A DNA stretch of 17,671 bases from Nephromyces sp. MM_2019 (taxonomy: Eukaryota; Apicomplexa; Aconoidasida; Nephromycida). The position numbers and the translations under genes were made by a program. Of the stretch, positions 1 through 9,530 are shown in pieces (position 1 is the first letter of the stretch; each line of letters starts with the position of its first letter). The notes beneath the pieces are model-generated. The model had not been told where the DNA came from and ran no database searches. It worked only from the letters and a program-made list of their open reading frames with translations. The stretch covers positions 1-17,671 of the forward strand of contig JADHZB010001988.1 of assembly GCA_015657535.1 (NCBI GenBank). The letters run 5' to 3'.

Positions 1-261
1 TGGGTGATTGTGGGGGAGTATGGGAGTGTGTGGGAGTGTGTGGGAGTGTGTGGGAGCGTGTGTCCCTTTGTGTGTTGGATGTGAGTTCAAGTGCATGGGG
101 TATACGGATGGCTATGTGGTGGTTTAGGTTGATGCGGGAAAGGGTGGCAGTGTTTGGGGAGTGTGTGTGTGGTGGAGATGTGTGAGTATTTATGTGGACG
201 ACATGAGAACATTGGGATAGATTGCTGCGGGCGCGAAGAGTGTGCGCACAGTCTATGGGAG

Positions 262-273
262 GTGTATGTACAC
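262..273. repeat. GTGTATGTACAC palindrome copy
   Basis: Exact arms GTGTA/TACAC with centre TG, followed by TGCTCTGGTAAGG. Confidence 0.75.
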
Positions 274-502
274 TGCTCTGGTAAGGATATACAGCACACG
301 AGGTAACAGCCTTGCAGATGCGTTCAGTGTGTATCTCCCGTGTGTTTGCTACATGCGTGTATTGTGTGTGTCGTGTGCAGGAACAAATTTGCATGCAAAA
401 TAGCCTGCCGTTGGAGCAGAACTTATGTGGATAACCTTCCGCAGCACACAAGAAGCGCGTACTTCATCTGTGTGTGCTATCACTGCATTTGAAGACATTC
501 TA

Positions 503-562
503 GAAGACGCTCAAAGGTAATGCAAAGAGGTCTCTAGCTAATATTCCGAAGGCATGGAACAG
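503..562 (-). CDS. Possible further small exon of the polymerase gene (weak)
   Basis: On the minus strand an acceptor-like AAGAGCTGTAG is followed by 20 open codons beginning LFHAFGILARDLFALPL, in the phase 0 expected after the donor at 918. A stop follows at 500-502, so a donor would have to lie inside the stretch, and only a weak GT (AGC|GTCTTC) is available. The composition looks coding but no polymerase motif is certain. It may be chance. Confidence 0.15.
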
Positions 563-900
563 CTACAGCTCTTTGTGTGAGTGTGTGTGTGAGATTCCGG
601 CAATCAGCGCTCCCAACAGTTACATAGCGACACACACACACACACACAAGGGCATGTGGAAACAGTCTGAACATCTAAAGCAAACTTTGAGCATTTAGCC
701 CACATTCATCGAGGAAGAATCCTCCATCACCCACTGAACTTTACATAAAGCTTGTCTTCACTTGCACTACCTACTTCTCAGAGAACTTTGCACACACACA
801 GAAAAGCACACACATACTAACACAACTTAACTCTCCACCATCAAGCTAATAAATCTTGCAGAGAGCACCACCTAAGAGCACTAATCCAAACTGCTTCGCA

Positions 901-912
901 GTGTATATACAC
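901..912. repeat. GTGTATATACAC palindrome just inside a polymerase intron
   Basis: Perfect 12-bp palindrome six bases inside the presumed donor GTTTGTGTGTATATAC (minus strand). Confidence 0.8.
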
Positions 913-918
913 ACAAAC

Positions 919-3900
919 CTTTGAAGGATCTCGCCTAGATCTGAAAGCCACTAAACCAATCTTACTGTCTGAGGAAGCTAATGGAAGCCTGGCTGAAGCG
1001 CCTGCACACACTGAAGATCCTCTAGGATCATCTTTAGATGCCTGCACACCTACAGATTCTCTCGTAAATCCCTCACAAACCTCCTTTTGGGGAGATGTAC
1101 GTACATCCCCCGCAGTGGCTATTTCATTTATGTAGTTGTGGAGGGTATTCAAATCTTCTTCCGGCTCATTAGAAGCTGCTGAGAAGTCAGTAGTTTTGGT
1201 GCAACTCTGAGCTGCTTGTGGAGGGGATGATGAGCTTGAAGTTGCTGCAAAAGGGGGGAGGAGAAGTGGCAGGTGGGGAGGGCGGGGGTTCAGGGTCGGG
1301 GTAAGGAGAGGGTTGAATAGGGGGGTGTAGAGGGGATTAAAGGAGGGGTTGAAAAGGGGGGGGAGAGGCGGATAAAGATGCAGTTGAAGACGAGTATGAA
1401 GATGCAGTTGAAGATGAAGATGTAAATACGGCTGAAGACGAAGATGAAGATAAAGAAGAAGTACAAGAAAATTCAGTTGAACACAAAGATGATGATGAAG
1501 ATGACGAAGAAGCACACAAAGCTACAGATAATGATGAAGAAGAAGCACACGAAGATGCAGTTGAAGATGATGCTCATGCAGATGAAGAAAAAGCACAAGA
1601 GCAACTGAAGCTAAAGAAGACGAAACCAAGCAAAAAGTGGAATGAAGATGACGAAAAGCTCGTTAAAGTACCTGGAGATGCAGAATCCCCTCCACTACGC
1701 CTCCCAAGTTCTCTATCGCACTGAGTAGGATAGGCTATACCCGATAAAGAGCTTTGAGGGATGTCAGAGAAGCTGCCTGAATCGCCAGAACACACATTTT
1801 GATATTTCGAAAAGCCTGTAGAATGATGTGAGAGATACTCTAAAGCATTGCGATTCATTAGATTATTGGTCTTACTATCTCTACTCAGAGGATGCTCCAC
1901 AATCTCGAGTTTGAAACGAAGTTTCTCCGGCTGTAAAGTGTGTATGTTTGAGGAAGCATCAAGCGTGGTAATTGGCGATATGTTATTAGATGCAGAAAGT
2001 GGAGAAGAAGCAGAAGAAGAAGAAGAAGAAGAAGCAGAAGACGCAGAAGAAGAAGAAGAAGAAGAAGCAGAAGAAGAAGAAGAAGAAGAAGAAGAAGCAG
2101 AAGCAGAAGAAGAAGAAGCAGAAGAAGAAGAAGAAGAAGAAGAAGCAGAAGAAGCAGAAGAAGCAGAAGAAGCAGAAGAAGAAGAAGAAGAAGCAGAAGA
2201 AGAAGAAGCAGAAGAAGAAGAAGAAGAAGAAGCAGAAGAAGAAGAAGCAGAAGAAGAAGAAGAAGAAGCAGAAGAAGAAGAAGAAGAGGGAAAACCCTCT
2301 CTCTCACCACCATCATGCAAACCACTCTTTACAGCGGATAAAGATCGAGATGAAGTAGCTACTCCATCTTTATCTTCACTGTGATGACTCCTATCCTGAG
2401 AAGATGCTTTCGAATGTTTGCTTACTCGCCGTTTCTTCTGTGTGTGCTTCAAGATCTTGCTATTAGCAACAAGCCGCCGCTCTTCCAGTTTCTCTATCAT
2501 CTCATTTTTAAGCATCTCCTTCCCAGCCTTGCAGTCAACCTCTACAAACGCACAGTCTAGCAAAACTTTCAGCAAGGTACCTCCCACTGCTGTGCATACA
2601 GCAGGATCCCACACTGGTTTCTCAATGAATGTACGTACAGCACGTTCCGTCTGTGATGTAGACTTCTTTGCAGTCTGCCATCGAAGGTACTGCATGAAGG
2701 AAGTGCTTGGTGAGGGGCGAGTTACCGAAGAGAGAGTAGGACTGCTGAGGCCTTCATCAGACTCTCCTGGTGTGGAGAGAGCAGATGAATGAGTGGAGCT
2801 ATTGGGAGAACGTTGCGTGTTGCTTGAAGAAGCAGGGGAAGAAGGGTTGTTTGTAGAAAAGTTGGTGGAGTCTACAGTGTGAGTGGAGTGTGTGCGAAAA
2901 AGAGGTGGAATAAGAGTGGTGGGAGCTTCAGGAGGTGAGACAGTCGAAGGTTGAAATGTGTGTGATGAAGACAAAGGTGTAAGAGTTGAAGATAAAGAAG
3001 ATGAAACTTCAGCAGACGAAAGACTTGAAGATGAAGAAGAAACAGATGAGGCTTCAGGAAGAGGAAATGAAGTTGAAGATGATGAAGCACAAGAAAGCTG
3101 AGCTTCTGAAGAGTTTGGGGTTGATGAAGATTCAACATCAGGAAGAAGCTCAGCGTAACAGGGGAAATGCTTCTGCCATGAAGAAGAAGGAGGCTTTAGC
3201 ACCTCTCGAATCGACGGTGCAGATGAAAACAAGCGAACAGGAGGCTTGGCTCCTCCACTGAGGATCTTAGACTTCCAAGAAACGATAGAAGAGCTGGTAG
3301 TACTGCTCTCAGAAGAAACATGAGAAGGCTCTGACTCAGAAGAATCTTTAGCTGCCGAGTGAGACGCGAGAAGATTCTCCACTTTGCTTGAACTCAAGTA
3401 TGATGAAGATGTAGAGGAAGAAGAAGAAGCGGTTAAAGAAGCAGAGGAGGCAGATGAAGAAGGAGCTAAAGAATCAGCAGAACAACCCCCTACAAAAGAA
3501 GAAGCTACCAACACACTTGAAGATGATGAATCCATCAAAGAAGCTGCAGACTCATTGCGAGACATAGAAGATGCAGGAACCCCTCTAAAAGCACCATTAG
3601 CTGCAGGACTAGCTCCTCCAACTCCCATCGTTAGTGCATCTGCACCACTCAATTCATGCACAAGACTGGATTTCTCTACCTCCTGAGAAGCTTTGCTAGA
3701 GCGACGCTTCATCTTCCTCCTGGAAGAAAAGAGCTGATCTATAATCTGCACATTATACTCTAGGTTCACAGCTCTACCAATCTTAATCGCCAGCTCTGTT
3801 ACCTGCACTGAGAAGGGATTCTTCTCTGCCATCTTATTCTTCTCAATTTTCCCTTGTGCTGAGTACTTTGGAGGTTGAAGAGTAGCCTGAACGGCAGTAC

Positions 3901-6583
3901 GAGCTGTCATAATGGCTAACAGAGAAGGCGACATATCATGAGGTAGTAGGAAGGAGGTGGAGGAAGAATACAGTGGAAAAAATTGGGTTGAAGAGGGTGG
4001 TGAAGCTGAAGATGAAGATGAAGATGAAGATGATAATACACCATTTAAACTGACTGGATCAGAGGAATCTAGTGAAGCCACAGGCATCAAACGCCTCCCA
4101 TCGTCTTCATTACCCAGAAGAAAACCATGACCTTCTTCAGCATCACTCACTGCACTACCTTTAGCTAGTACAAACGCAGGAAAAACACCTCCCTCTTCAA
4201 AGCCATCCAATTCAACCGTTTTTCCTCTTGTGTGTTGATGTTTTTTCGCCATCTTCAATGAAGAATCAGCGATCTTCTTAGAGCTGCTCTTGCCTCTACC
4301 ATCCTTCCTAGCTCTGCTAGACTCAGAAACCACACTATTCGCATCAGAAGCCAGTAATCCTAGCGATTTTTGCTCTTCCTGCAACTTCCCTATAGCTTTC
4401 GTCATATCATGTATCCAAGCAAGCCAATGCTTCGTTATCGGATGAGAGGCAGCTAATCTGCCGATAGCATGCATGTCTGAGAGATGAGAGGCTAGAGCTT
4501 CTTGCGAGCTCTCCCACACATTCGATTCTACCATCATTTGACGTTTTTGCTTTAGATGAAGAGGCTCAGAAGAAGAGCAGGGAAAAGGATGATCTTTGAA
4601 GCAGTGGAGGTTAGCTGAGGAGAGATCATCTAAAGGGGATGGGGTGGAGGAAGGGGGAGGGGGGGGAGAGGAGGGGGATGAAGCAGAAGAAGCAGGAATA
4701 CTAGATGAAGGAGAGGACGAAGAGTAGGGAGAAGGAGAAGAAGTAGGAACACTAGGTGAAGAACCAGACGAAGAAGAGGAATCACAAGAAGCAGAAACAG
4801 CATAAGCAGCACCACCAACGGTATCAACCAAACTATCCACACACAAACCATCATCATCAGCACTAGCACACACGCCCTTCACAAGGCTCATGCTCAAACT
4901 ATTTGATGAATCAAACGTTTTACTCTCCACCTCCTCACAGCTCTTTTTTCCTATAGATTGCATACCACCTCCACATGCTGTCGTTTCTCCAACGCTCCCA
5001 GAACACACCGCTGTGTGCGTGTTCTGATTCCATCCCCAGCGTAAAGGTATGGGAAACGGATTATCTCCATATAGCCACTGCCTCATTTTCTTGATAAAAT
5101 CATCGTCAAACAGATGATTCACATCCTCTACACTATGAATATGATCAAAGAACACCTTCACAGGGATATCAGAGATGAGGATTCCCTTCTTCATGAAGAA
5201 GTTATCGAGATCGTCCAGATACTGAAGTGTACGTACACTGAGCAGATCTTCAACCAGGCAGTCATCACCAAAGCAAAACCAATGAAAAACACTCTGCTGC
5301 TCTTTCAGTGAGCGAAGAGCTCGTAGCTCTTCCATTCCCTCTGAAAAATCCGCTGAAGATGCATACTCTGGCGATCCTCCCCTATCACGCAGCTGCTGAG
5401 GAGATGCCTTCTTCATCTTACTCTTCTTGGGTGCTTTCTTCTTTTGAGGTGAAGGAGTAGACTGTGAGCACGTAGTAGAAAACCCTCTGTGAAAGCTGTC
5501 CGTCGGAAGAGCTTCATGAGAGTTGTAAAGCCGACCAGAAGCATCTGATCTAAGCTGTAGGCAAAGACTAGGAAGAATCTTGCGATAGGGCGGCTTCAAC
5601 TTGCGCTTGAGCAAAATTCTTGAAGAACACACACTGTATGAGCGTGTGCGTGCGAAGTTTAAAGCATTTTTCTGGAGAAATTCTGGGGAGAAAACGGGTA
5701 AACCATAGTTTTCCCAAAAATGAGATGTTTTACACACTGAAGAAGTGCGTTTATCACGGCCAAAATCCCACCAAGAAGGGGGCGTGTGCGTGTACATACA
5801 CTCCATACACTGCAGACGCGAAGCAGGAAGAGCTACTTGCGCAGCGGAAAGAGGAGAATTTGACGCAGAAGACGTGGGAAGGAGGCGAAATTGCGAGCTC
5901 CTTGGAAGGAATTGGAGGTTGAAAATGTGCGAAGAGATGCAATCCTTCGCTAAGGAGAAAAGCTTAAGTGAAAGCGTATTGGCTGCGGGATTTTCTGTCT
6001 TATAACTGTTTTGATTAGTATCTCGGTGAGAACAAGTTGGGGTCTCGCTGGGGAGTACGTACACCCCCAAAAAGGGGCGGTTTATTGGTTGTATGCACAC
6101 TCCATTAAGGGGGTGATTAGCATCCTTAACCCATAACAGGCTTCTTCCTATGCGCACACTCACTCCCTCAACGTAATTATCAGCCTTTTTCTCCCATATC
6201 AGGCTGCTTCTTGGGTGTATATACACCCCATTGAGGTAGTAACTAGCCTTTTTCTCCCATAAAAGGCTTCTTCCAGTATGTACACACACGCCCTTCACCC
6301 GTTGATCGGCGTTTCTTCCCCATAACAGGCTCCTTCTTTTTTGTGCACATACTACCTCTACCTGGTAATCCCCCTGCTTGCTAGCAGCTTCGGAAAAATC
6401 CTCTTTAACTTGGTGAAGAGCACAGCCACGCCCTCTTGGAATGCACACACTCGAAAAACTTTGAGAAGCTGAGGAAGAGCCTAGTAAAGCAGTGAGGATG
6501 CCTCTCCCAGCAGATCTACTCTCTCTAAGCCTGAGGAAGTAGCAGCGGAGATCCAATAAAGAGTGAGAATACGTCAAAACCAT
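919..6583 (-). CDS. Mitochondrial phage-type (T7-like) RNA polymerase, N-terminal part; 3' exons off the left edge
   Basis: Exons read are 6583-1672 and 1244-919, joined across a 427-bp intron. From the first ATG in this exon (6583) the protein starts MVLTYSHSLLDLRCYFLRLR, basic and Ser/Leu-rich like a mitochondrial presequence; the frame is open back to 6640. Blocks resembling the N-terminal domain of single-subunit polymerases appear in the family's order: KRQMMVESNVWESSQEA (about residue 680) followed by ITKHWLAWIHDMTKAIGKL; VTELAIKIGRAVNLEY (about 930); WDPAVCTAVGGTLLKVLLD (about 1325). In T7-type enzymes these blocks lie within about 200 residues; here Ser-rich inserts push them apart. 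The palm/fingers catalytic motifs are not in the window. Such enzymes transcribe the mitochondrial genome. Identity rests on motif recognition, without alignment. The second exon is supported by matching intron phase and ends at a plausible donor (AAG|GTTTGT, 918). An extra upstream coding exon is possible. Confidence 0.68.
1094..1107. repeat. GATGTACGTACATC palindrome within polymerase exon 2
   Basis: Perfect 14-bp palindrome flanked by GG(A) and CCC; it encodes Gly-Asp-Val-Arg-Thr in the minus-strand frame. It is a variant with AT in place of the outer GT. Confidence 0.75.
1245..1671 (-). other. Intron 1 of the polymerase gene, with a long C-rich pyrimidine tract
   Basis: On the minus strand the donor is CCAG|GTACTTTAACG (G of GT at 1671) and the acceptor CCCCTTTTGCAG| (G of AG at 1245). 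Donor and acceptor are both phase 1 and rejoin to a GCA (Ala) codon, so the frame continues. The last 130 nt before the acceptor are almost pure pyrimidine and C-rich (G-rich on the plus strand, 1250-1375). The Ser-rich reading that runs on past the donor to a TGA at 1574-1576 is therefore read as intronic, not as the C-terminus. Confidence 0.55.
2004..2290 (-). repeat. Trinucleotide tract encoding poly-Ser/Ala in the polymerase
   Basis: GAA/GCA triplets on the plus strand read as TCT TCT TGC-type codons on the minus strand and give about 95 residues of Ser interrupted by single Ala. The tract is in frame with the polymerase exon and lies shortly before the conserved-looking segment LRFKLEIVEHPL. 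The same DNA opens poly-Glu, poly-Lys and poly-Leu frames, which are shadows. Confidence 0.85.
5226..5239. repeat. AGTGTACGTACACT palindrome inside the polymerase exon
   Basis: Perfect 14-bp palindrome encoding Ser-Val-Arg-Thr-Leu on the minus strand, so the motif is tolerated or used in coding sequence. Confidence 0.8.
5790..5801. repeat. GTGTACATACAC palindrome inside the polymerase exon
   Basis: Arms GTGTA/TACAC with centre CA; encodes Met-Tyr-Thr-His on the minus strand. Confidence 0.75.
6080..6370 (-). repeat. 63-bp tandem repeat encoding a 21-residue repeat in the polymerase N-terminus
   Basis: Four full diverged units and partial flanking ones recur at exactly 63 bp (the AGG of the shared AGGCTTCTTCC-like core at 6138, 6201, 6264 and 6327). 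Translated units begin RSLLWEKKA and end NGVYIHP or similar, with Leu-Trp and Gly-Val conserved. The Gly-Val-Tyr-Ile-His part is encoded by the GTGTA-NN-TACAC palindrome or a decayed version of it, perfect at 6213-6228. The length is kept to a multiple of three although the bases differ. Confidence 0.75.
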
Positions 6584-7182
6584 CCTCGCTAGCTGCCCTA
6601 GGCTCAAGTGAGGAAGAGCTAGGAGATGATTTGACGCTGCCTATCATAGGGGAAGCTTAAGATGCATGACTTCCCAACATAAACATCCACACACACACAC
6701 TTTGAGGAGATTGGGGAACTTCATTAAGCCTGCTAAAAAGGTGTGCACATACCTCATTTGAATAGGAGAGCAGCTGCTAGCGACAAGCAAAGTGTGTTGT
6801 GTGTGGTATCTTCATCGTTCGGTAGCATGAGAAAAAGTAGCGTTTTTTTTGGTGTATGAGCGGGAAGCCATGTGTGTGTATCGGGGGGATGTTGGGGAGG
6901 GGTTCTACTCTTAAGGATGCTCTGTAGCTACGCGATTATTTGCACACACACGTATATGATGGTGATTTTTGGGTATTACATGCTTCTAGGTCTTTGCTGT
7001 ATGTGTAATGCTGTGTGTGTGCTTTCCTGTTTATGCCCTAAGCTGTGTGTGTGTTGCTGTGTGTGTTTCTTCCTCTTGTTTCGCTCAAATCAACGGAAGT
7101 GAAGATGGTGATGCTCAACTGAAATGCACAGCTTGCACGAATCTCTCTAGTAATAAGCATTTGATGATTAAGGCTTTCCTAC

Positions 7183-7256
7183 TGCACACAGAAAGCAGCA
7201 AACAAGTAGCTCTGCCTTTGAGGAGGGAGAGCACTCATGAAGGCTGCCTGATATGG
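7183..7256 (-). CDS. Candidate upstream exon (polymerase gene or another minus-strand gene)
   Basis: A long pyrimidine tract (minus strand, about 7325-7259) ends in CCTCCTCTTACAG|, one of the best acceptor-like sites in the window. Two frames are open for the next 74 nt: one reads PYQAAFMSALPPQRQSYLF, the other ISGSLHECSPSSKAELLVCC. The second, ending at the donor GCA|GTAGGA (7182), is phase 0 and would splice in frame to the polymerase exon at 6640 (acceptor CCCCTATGATAG). No Met or further upstream exon was found. Confidence 0.22.
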
Positions 7257-7556
7257 CTGTAAGAGGAGGGAGTGAAGAGGAGGGTATGAAGAGAAGGTTG
7301 TGAAGAGGAGGGAGAAAGGCTCTTCCATTCATGAAAATGAGGGGAATGTGCAATGAGAATGCGCTGTATGAAGTGGAAGTGACAAAAACCCGCAAAACAC
7401 ACAAAAAAGACGATTAGCTACTCAATTAAGGAGCTTTTATATACGAAATATCTGAAGACGAAGATGACGAGTGAATTTGCAGGAATTCTATTGTTTCTGA
7501 TATTAAAGTTATTCTCCAGATAGTTGCTGGTAGCTCAGTTGAAGGTCTTTTGATTT

Positions 7557-7680
7557 TGTGTGTGTGTGGTGATAATTGTGTGTGCGTATGATCGTGTGGG
7601 TATCACCGTGTGTCCGTATCATTGTCCGTGTGCGTATCATGGTTTGTGTGTGTATCATCGTGTGTGTATGCGCGTGCATA
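7557..7680 (+). repeat. Degenerate ~20-bp TG-rich tandem repeat
   Basis: Units resembling GTGTGCGTATCATCG recur five or six times with substitutions such as TATCACCG, TATCATTG and TATCATGG. No coding function is evident. Confidence 0.6.
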
Positions 7681-7822
7681 TTCTCCCCCTTGTGTGTGTA
7701 TTTTACAGTTGCCGTTTGATGTGCCTCTTTACTCATGGCCATTGAACGTGCTGCTTATTACCTTACATAGACGTACTGACAATACGCGCACACACGCATA
7801 CTTCCATGCATAGCAACCAGTG

Positions 7823-7836
7823 GGTGTACGTACACC
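7823..7836. repeat. GGTGTACGTACACC palindrome in intergenic DNA
   Basis: Perfect 14-bp palindrome in the divergent region between the two mitochondrial genes. Confidence 0.8.
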
Positions 7837-8615
7837 TTGCAGCATGTATGTGTGTGTGTAATTCTGGTTTTCATCACACTGTATAGCACATAGTATAGTA
7901 CTAAGCATTCCTTGGCGATATGTTCTCTAAAGAATGCATCATGATCTTCAACATAAAAAAACACACGAGACTCTCTAGTCATTCAAGCAATGTATGCACA
8001 CACACTGGCATATTCATTATACTGAAACGCCTATCTACACACACACATATGCTTATAAGGAGCCTGCCCGTTGCAGCGGATTAACGCTATCCTATCTACC
8101 CTAAAAGTAATCCCTTCCCCTCCCTAACTATTCACACACACACCCCCCTAACCCATGCTTCGCACACACACACGTGCCTAGCCAATTCCAGCCCCAAACG
8201 CACATCCTCCTAATTGATCCACCACCACACACTTCTAATCGCCAGCTCGCACACATATATTACGCGGGGGGCCCCCTCAAGTGTATTTCGCCGAATTCTC
8301 AGAGGTAACTTCGTTAAGCCGCTTAGGGCCGCCTCCTTCCCTCCTCGCCCTCAAAACACTTCCCACCAAAGGAAACCGGGCACACATACACCCGCACACA
8401 CACACAGGCACACACATATAGTGTATGCTCCATAAAAAGGGTGCAAGCTTCTCATCAAACTATCCAATCAACAGACAAAGCGATTTTTCAGATTTTATGA
8501 ATTTGCCTTAGAGGTATTGTGTGTGTCTGTGTGTGTGTATGAATACACTGTGAATACCCGTGAAGGAGATGATGAGTCTGAATTTGTGGAAATTTCGACA
8601 AACACAATAGCACAC

Positions 8616-8680
8616 AGAAGAGGAAAAAGAAGAGAAAGAAGAGGAAAAAGAAGAGAAAGAAGAGGAAGAAGAGGAAGAGC
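8616..8680 (+). repeat. Polypurine 21-bp repeat
   Basis: Runs of GAAGAGGAAAAAGAAGAGAAA repeat about two and a half times as pure purine on the plus strand, a composition able to form triplex (H-DNA). The minus strand is pure pyrimidine but no convincing exon follows the nearby AG. Confidence 0.65.
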
Positions 8681-8748
8681 ACATACACGCAGGAGAACAC
8701 ACATACACTCATACACGCAGAGACCGCTCACTTATATTTACACCGTAA

Positions 8749-8774
8749 CACACACACACACACACACACACACT
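8749..8774 (+). repeat. (CA)n microsatellite
   Basis: About 13 uninterrupted CA dinucleotides in the divergent intergenic region. Confidence 0.9.
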
Positions 8775-8924
8775 TTTTGTGTACTTTTAGCTTGTGTGTG
8801 TGTAAACACTTTTGTGTGTAGCAGCATGTGCAGATTATTTGTGTGTGTTTGTGTGTGCGGCTGCCGCGTTGTTTGTGCAAAGTAATTGACTGAGCGATTT
8901 GTGTGAAAGTGTGTGTATGAATTA

Positions 8925-9115
8925 TTCCAAGTGTGTGTGGGATTCTCTGTGATTTTGTCTTTGATTCTGTGTTTGATACTTTTTATATGAGTCTCCGTGT
9001 GTGATTCTATGTGATTCTCTATGTGTGTGTGATTCCGTGTTTGGTTCTGTGTGCATGATTATTTGTGTGTGAGTCTCTATGTATGCTTCCGTGTGTGTGA
9101 TTCTGTGTGCGTATA
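8925..9115 (+). repeat. Degenerate TGTGATTC array, left arm of an inverted pair
   Basis: Motifs such as TGTGTGATTCTGTG and GTGATTCTCTATG recur about nine times. Their reverse complement (GAATCACACACA and variants) forms the array at 9655-9845, so the two face each other across CDGSH exon 1. Confidence 0.6.
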
Positions 9116-9375
9116 ATTTGATGTATGTGGAGCTATTTGGTAATCTTCATCTGAAGTCTTTAATGCTTTAAAGTTTTGTCGTCTTTGCATTGTTCTGGAG
9201 GTTAGCACATGAAGTTGAGGTGCCTCTATACAGCACACATCTATAAGCACACACTTTGAAACGTTGCACACACTTGGAGCACACAGGCATACTGATGCAC
9301 ACGCACCCACAGGCATGAATTATACACGTCTATTGACACGGACACATATGCATACTATCTCTGCCTGTTACAGAG

Positions 9376-9387
9376 GTGTACATACAC
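9376..9387. repeat. GTGTACATACAC palindrome upstream of the CDGSH gene
   Basis: Arms GTGTA/TACAC with centre CA, immediately before the pyrimidine tract and 144 bp before the ATG. Confidence 0.75.
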
Positions 9388-9392
9388 TGTTT

Positions 9393-9439
9393 TTCTTGTC
9401 TTTAACCTTTATCTTCACGCTCTTTTTGATGCTTTCTAG
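9393..9439 (+). other. Probable 3' splice site of a 5' UTR intron before the CDGSH gene
   Basis: A strong pyrimidine tract ends in GATGCTTTCTAG (AG at 9438-9439), 92 bp before the ATG. It resembles an acceptor, which would make the leader of the CDGSH transcript spliced. A short uORF (ATG AGG TAC GGC...) lies between it and the main ATG. Confidence 0.35.
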
Positions 9440-9530
9440 ATTAGATGAGGTACGGCCTGAAGATTTTGCACTGATCCCTTGAAGACAGACATTTTTGTGT
9501 GTGTTTCGCCAACTTTCTTCCGTGTTTAAA

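Larger units (their letters stand above)
1..918. other. Polymerase gene continuation, mostly intron-like
   Basis: This stretch should hold the next intron and perhaps small exons of the minus-strand polymerase gene. Seen here: a 10-bp tandem repeat (GTGTGGGAGT, about four copies, 12-60), a (CA) tract near 630-648, GTGTA-NN-TACAC palindromes at 262-273 and 901-912, and scattered TG-rich DNA. No exon could be assigned with confidence. Confidence 0.4.
6641..9437. other. Divergent intergenic region between polymerase (-) and CDGSH (+) genes
   Basis: Apart from the candidate exon above, no gene is supported. The stretch holds TG-rich DNA, a degenerate repeat of about 20 bp at 7557-7680, a perfect palindrome at 7823-7836, a GGGGGGCCCCC run near 8265-8275, a polypurine repeat at 8616-8680, a (CA) tract at 8749-8774 and a TGTGATTC-type array at 8925-9115. 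Promoters and 5' UTR exons of both genes should lie here, but no core promoter element can be named. Confidence 0.5.

Noticed and set aside
1574..1576. TGA stop in a Ser-rich frame that stays open to 1337, suggesting stop-codon recoding
   Set aside because: A phase-consistent intron (donor 1671, acceptor 1245) removes it; the Ser-rich reading is a by-product of a pyrimidine-rich intron. The main exon avoids TGA throughout.
1848..2384. Plus-strand ORF rich in Glu, plus Lys-rich and Leu-rich frames
   Set aside because: All are shadows of the GAA/GCA tract that encodes Ser/Ala in the polymerase exon.
7086..7262. Plus-strand open stretch beginning NGSEDGDAQLKC as a last exon
   Set aside because: No clean acceptor or partner exon was found, and the opposite strand carries a much stronger splice signal over the same bases.
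7420..7473. Acidic C-terminus-like stretch FIYEISEDEDDE then TGA on the plus strand
   Set aside because: Only 13-14 codons, no pyrimidine tract before it and no upstream exon to join.
8541..8700. Plus-strand frame NTREGDDESEFVEISTNT followed by an Arg-rich run
   Set aside because: The first part looks coding, but it is flanked by TG repeats and runs into a pure purine repeat with no supported splice sites or start.
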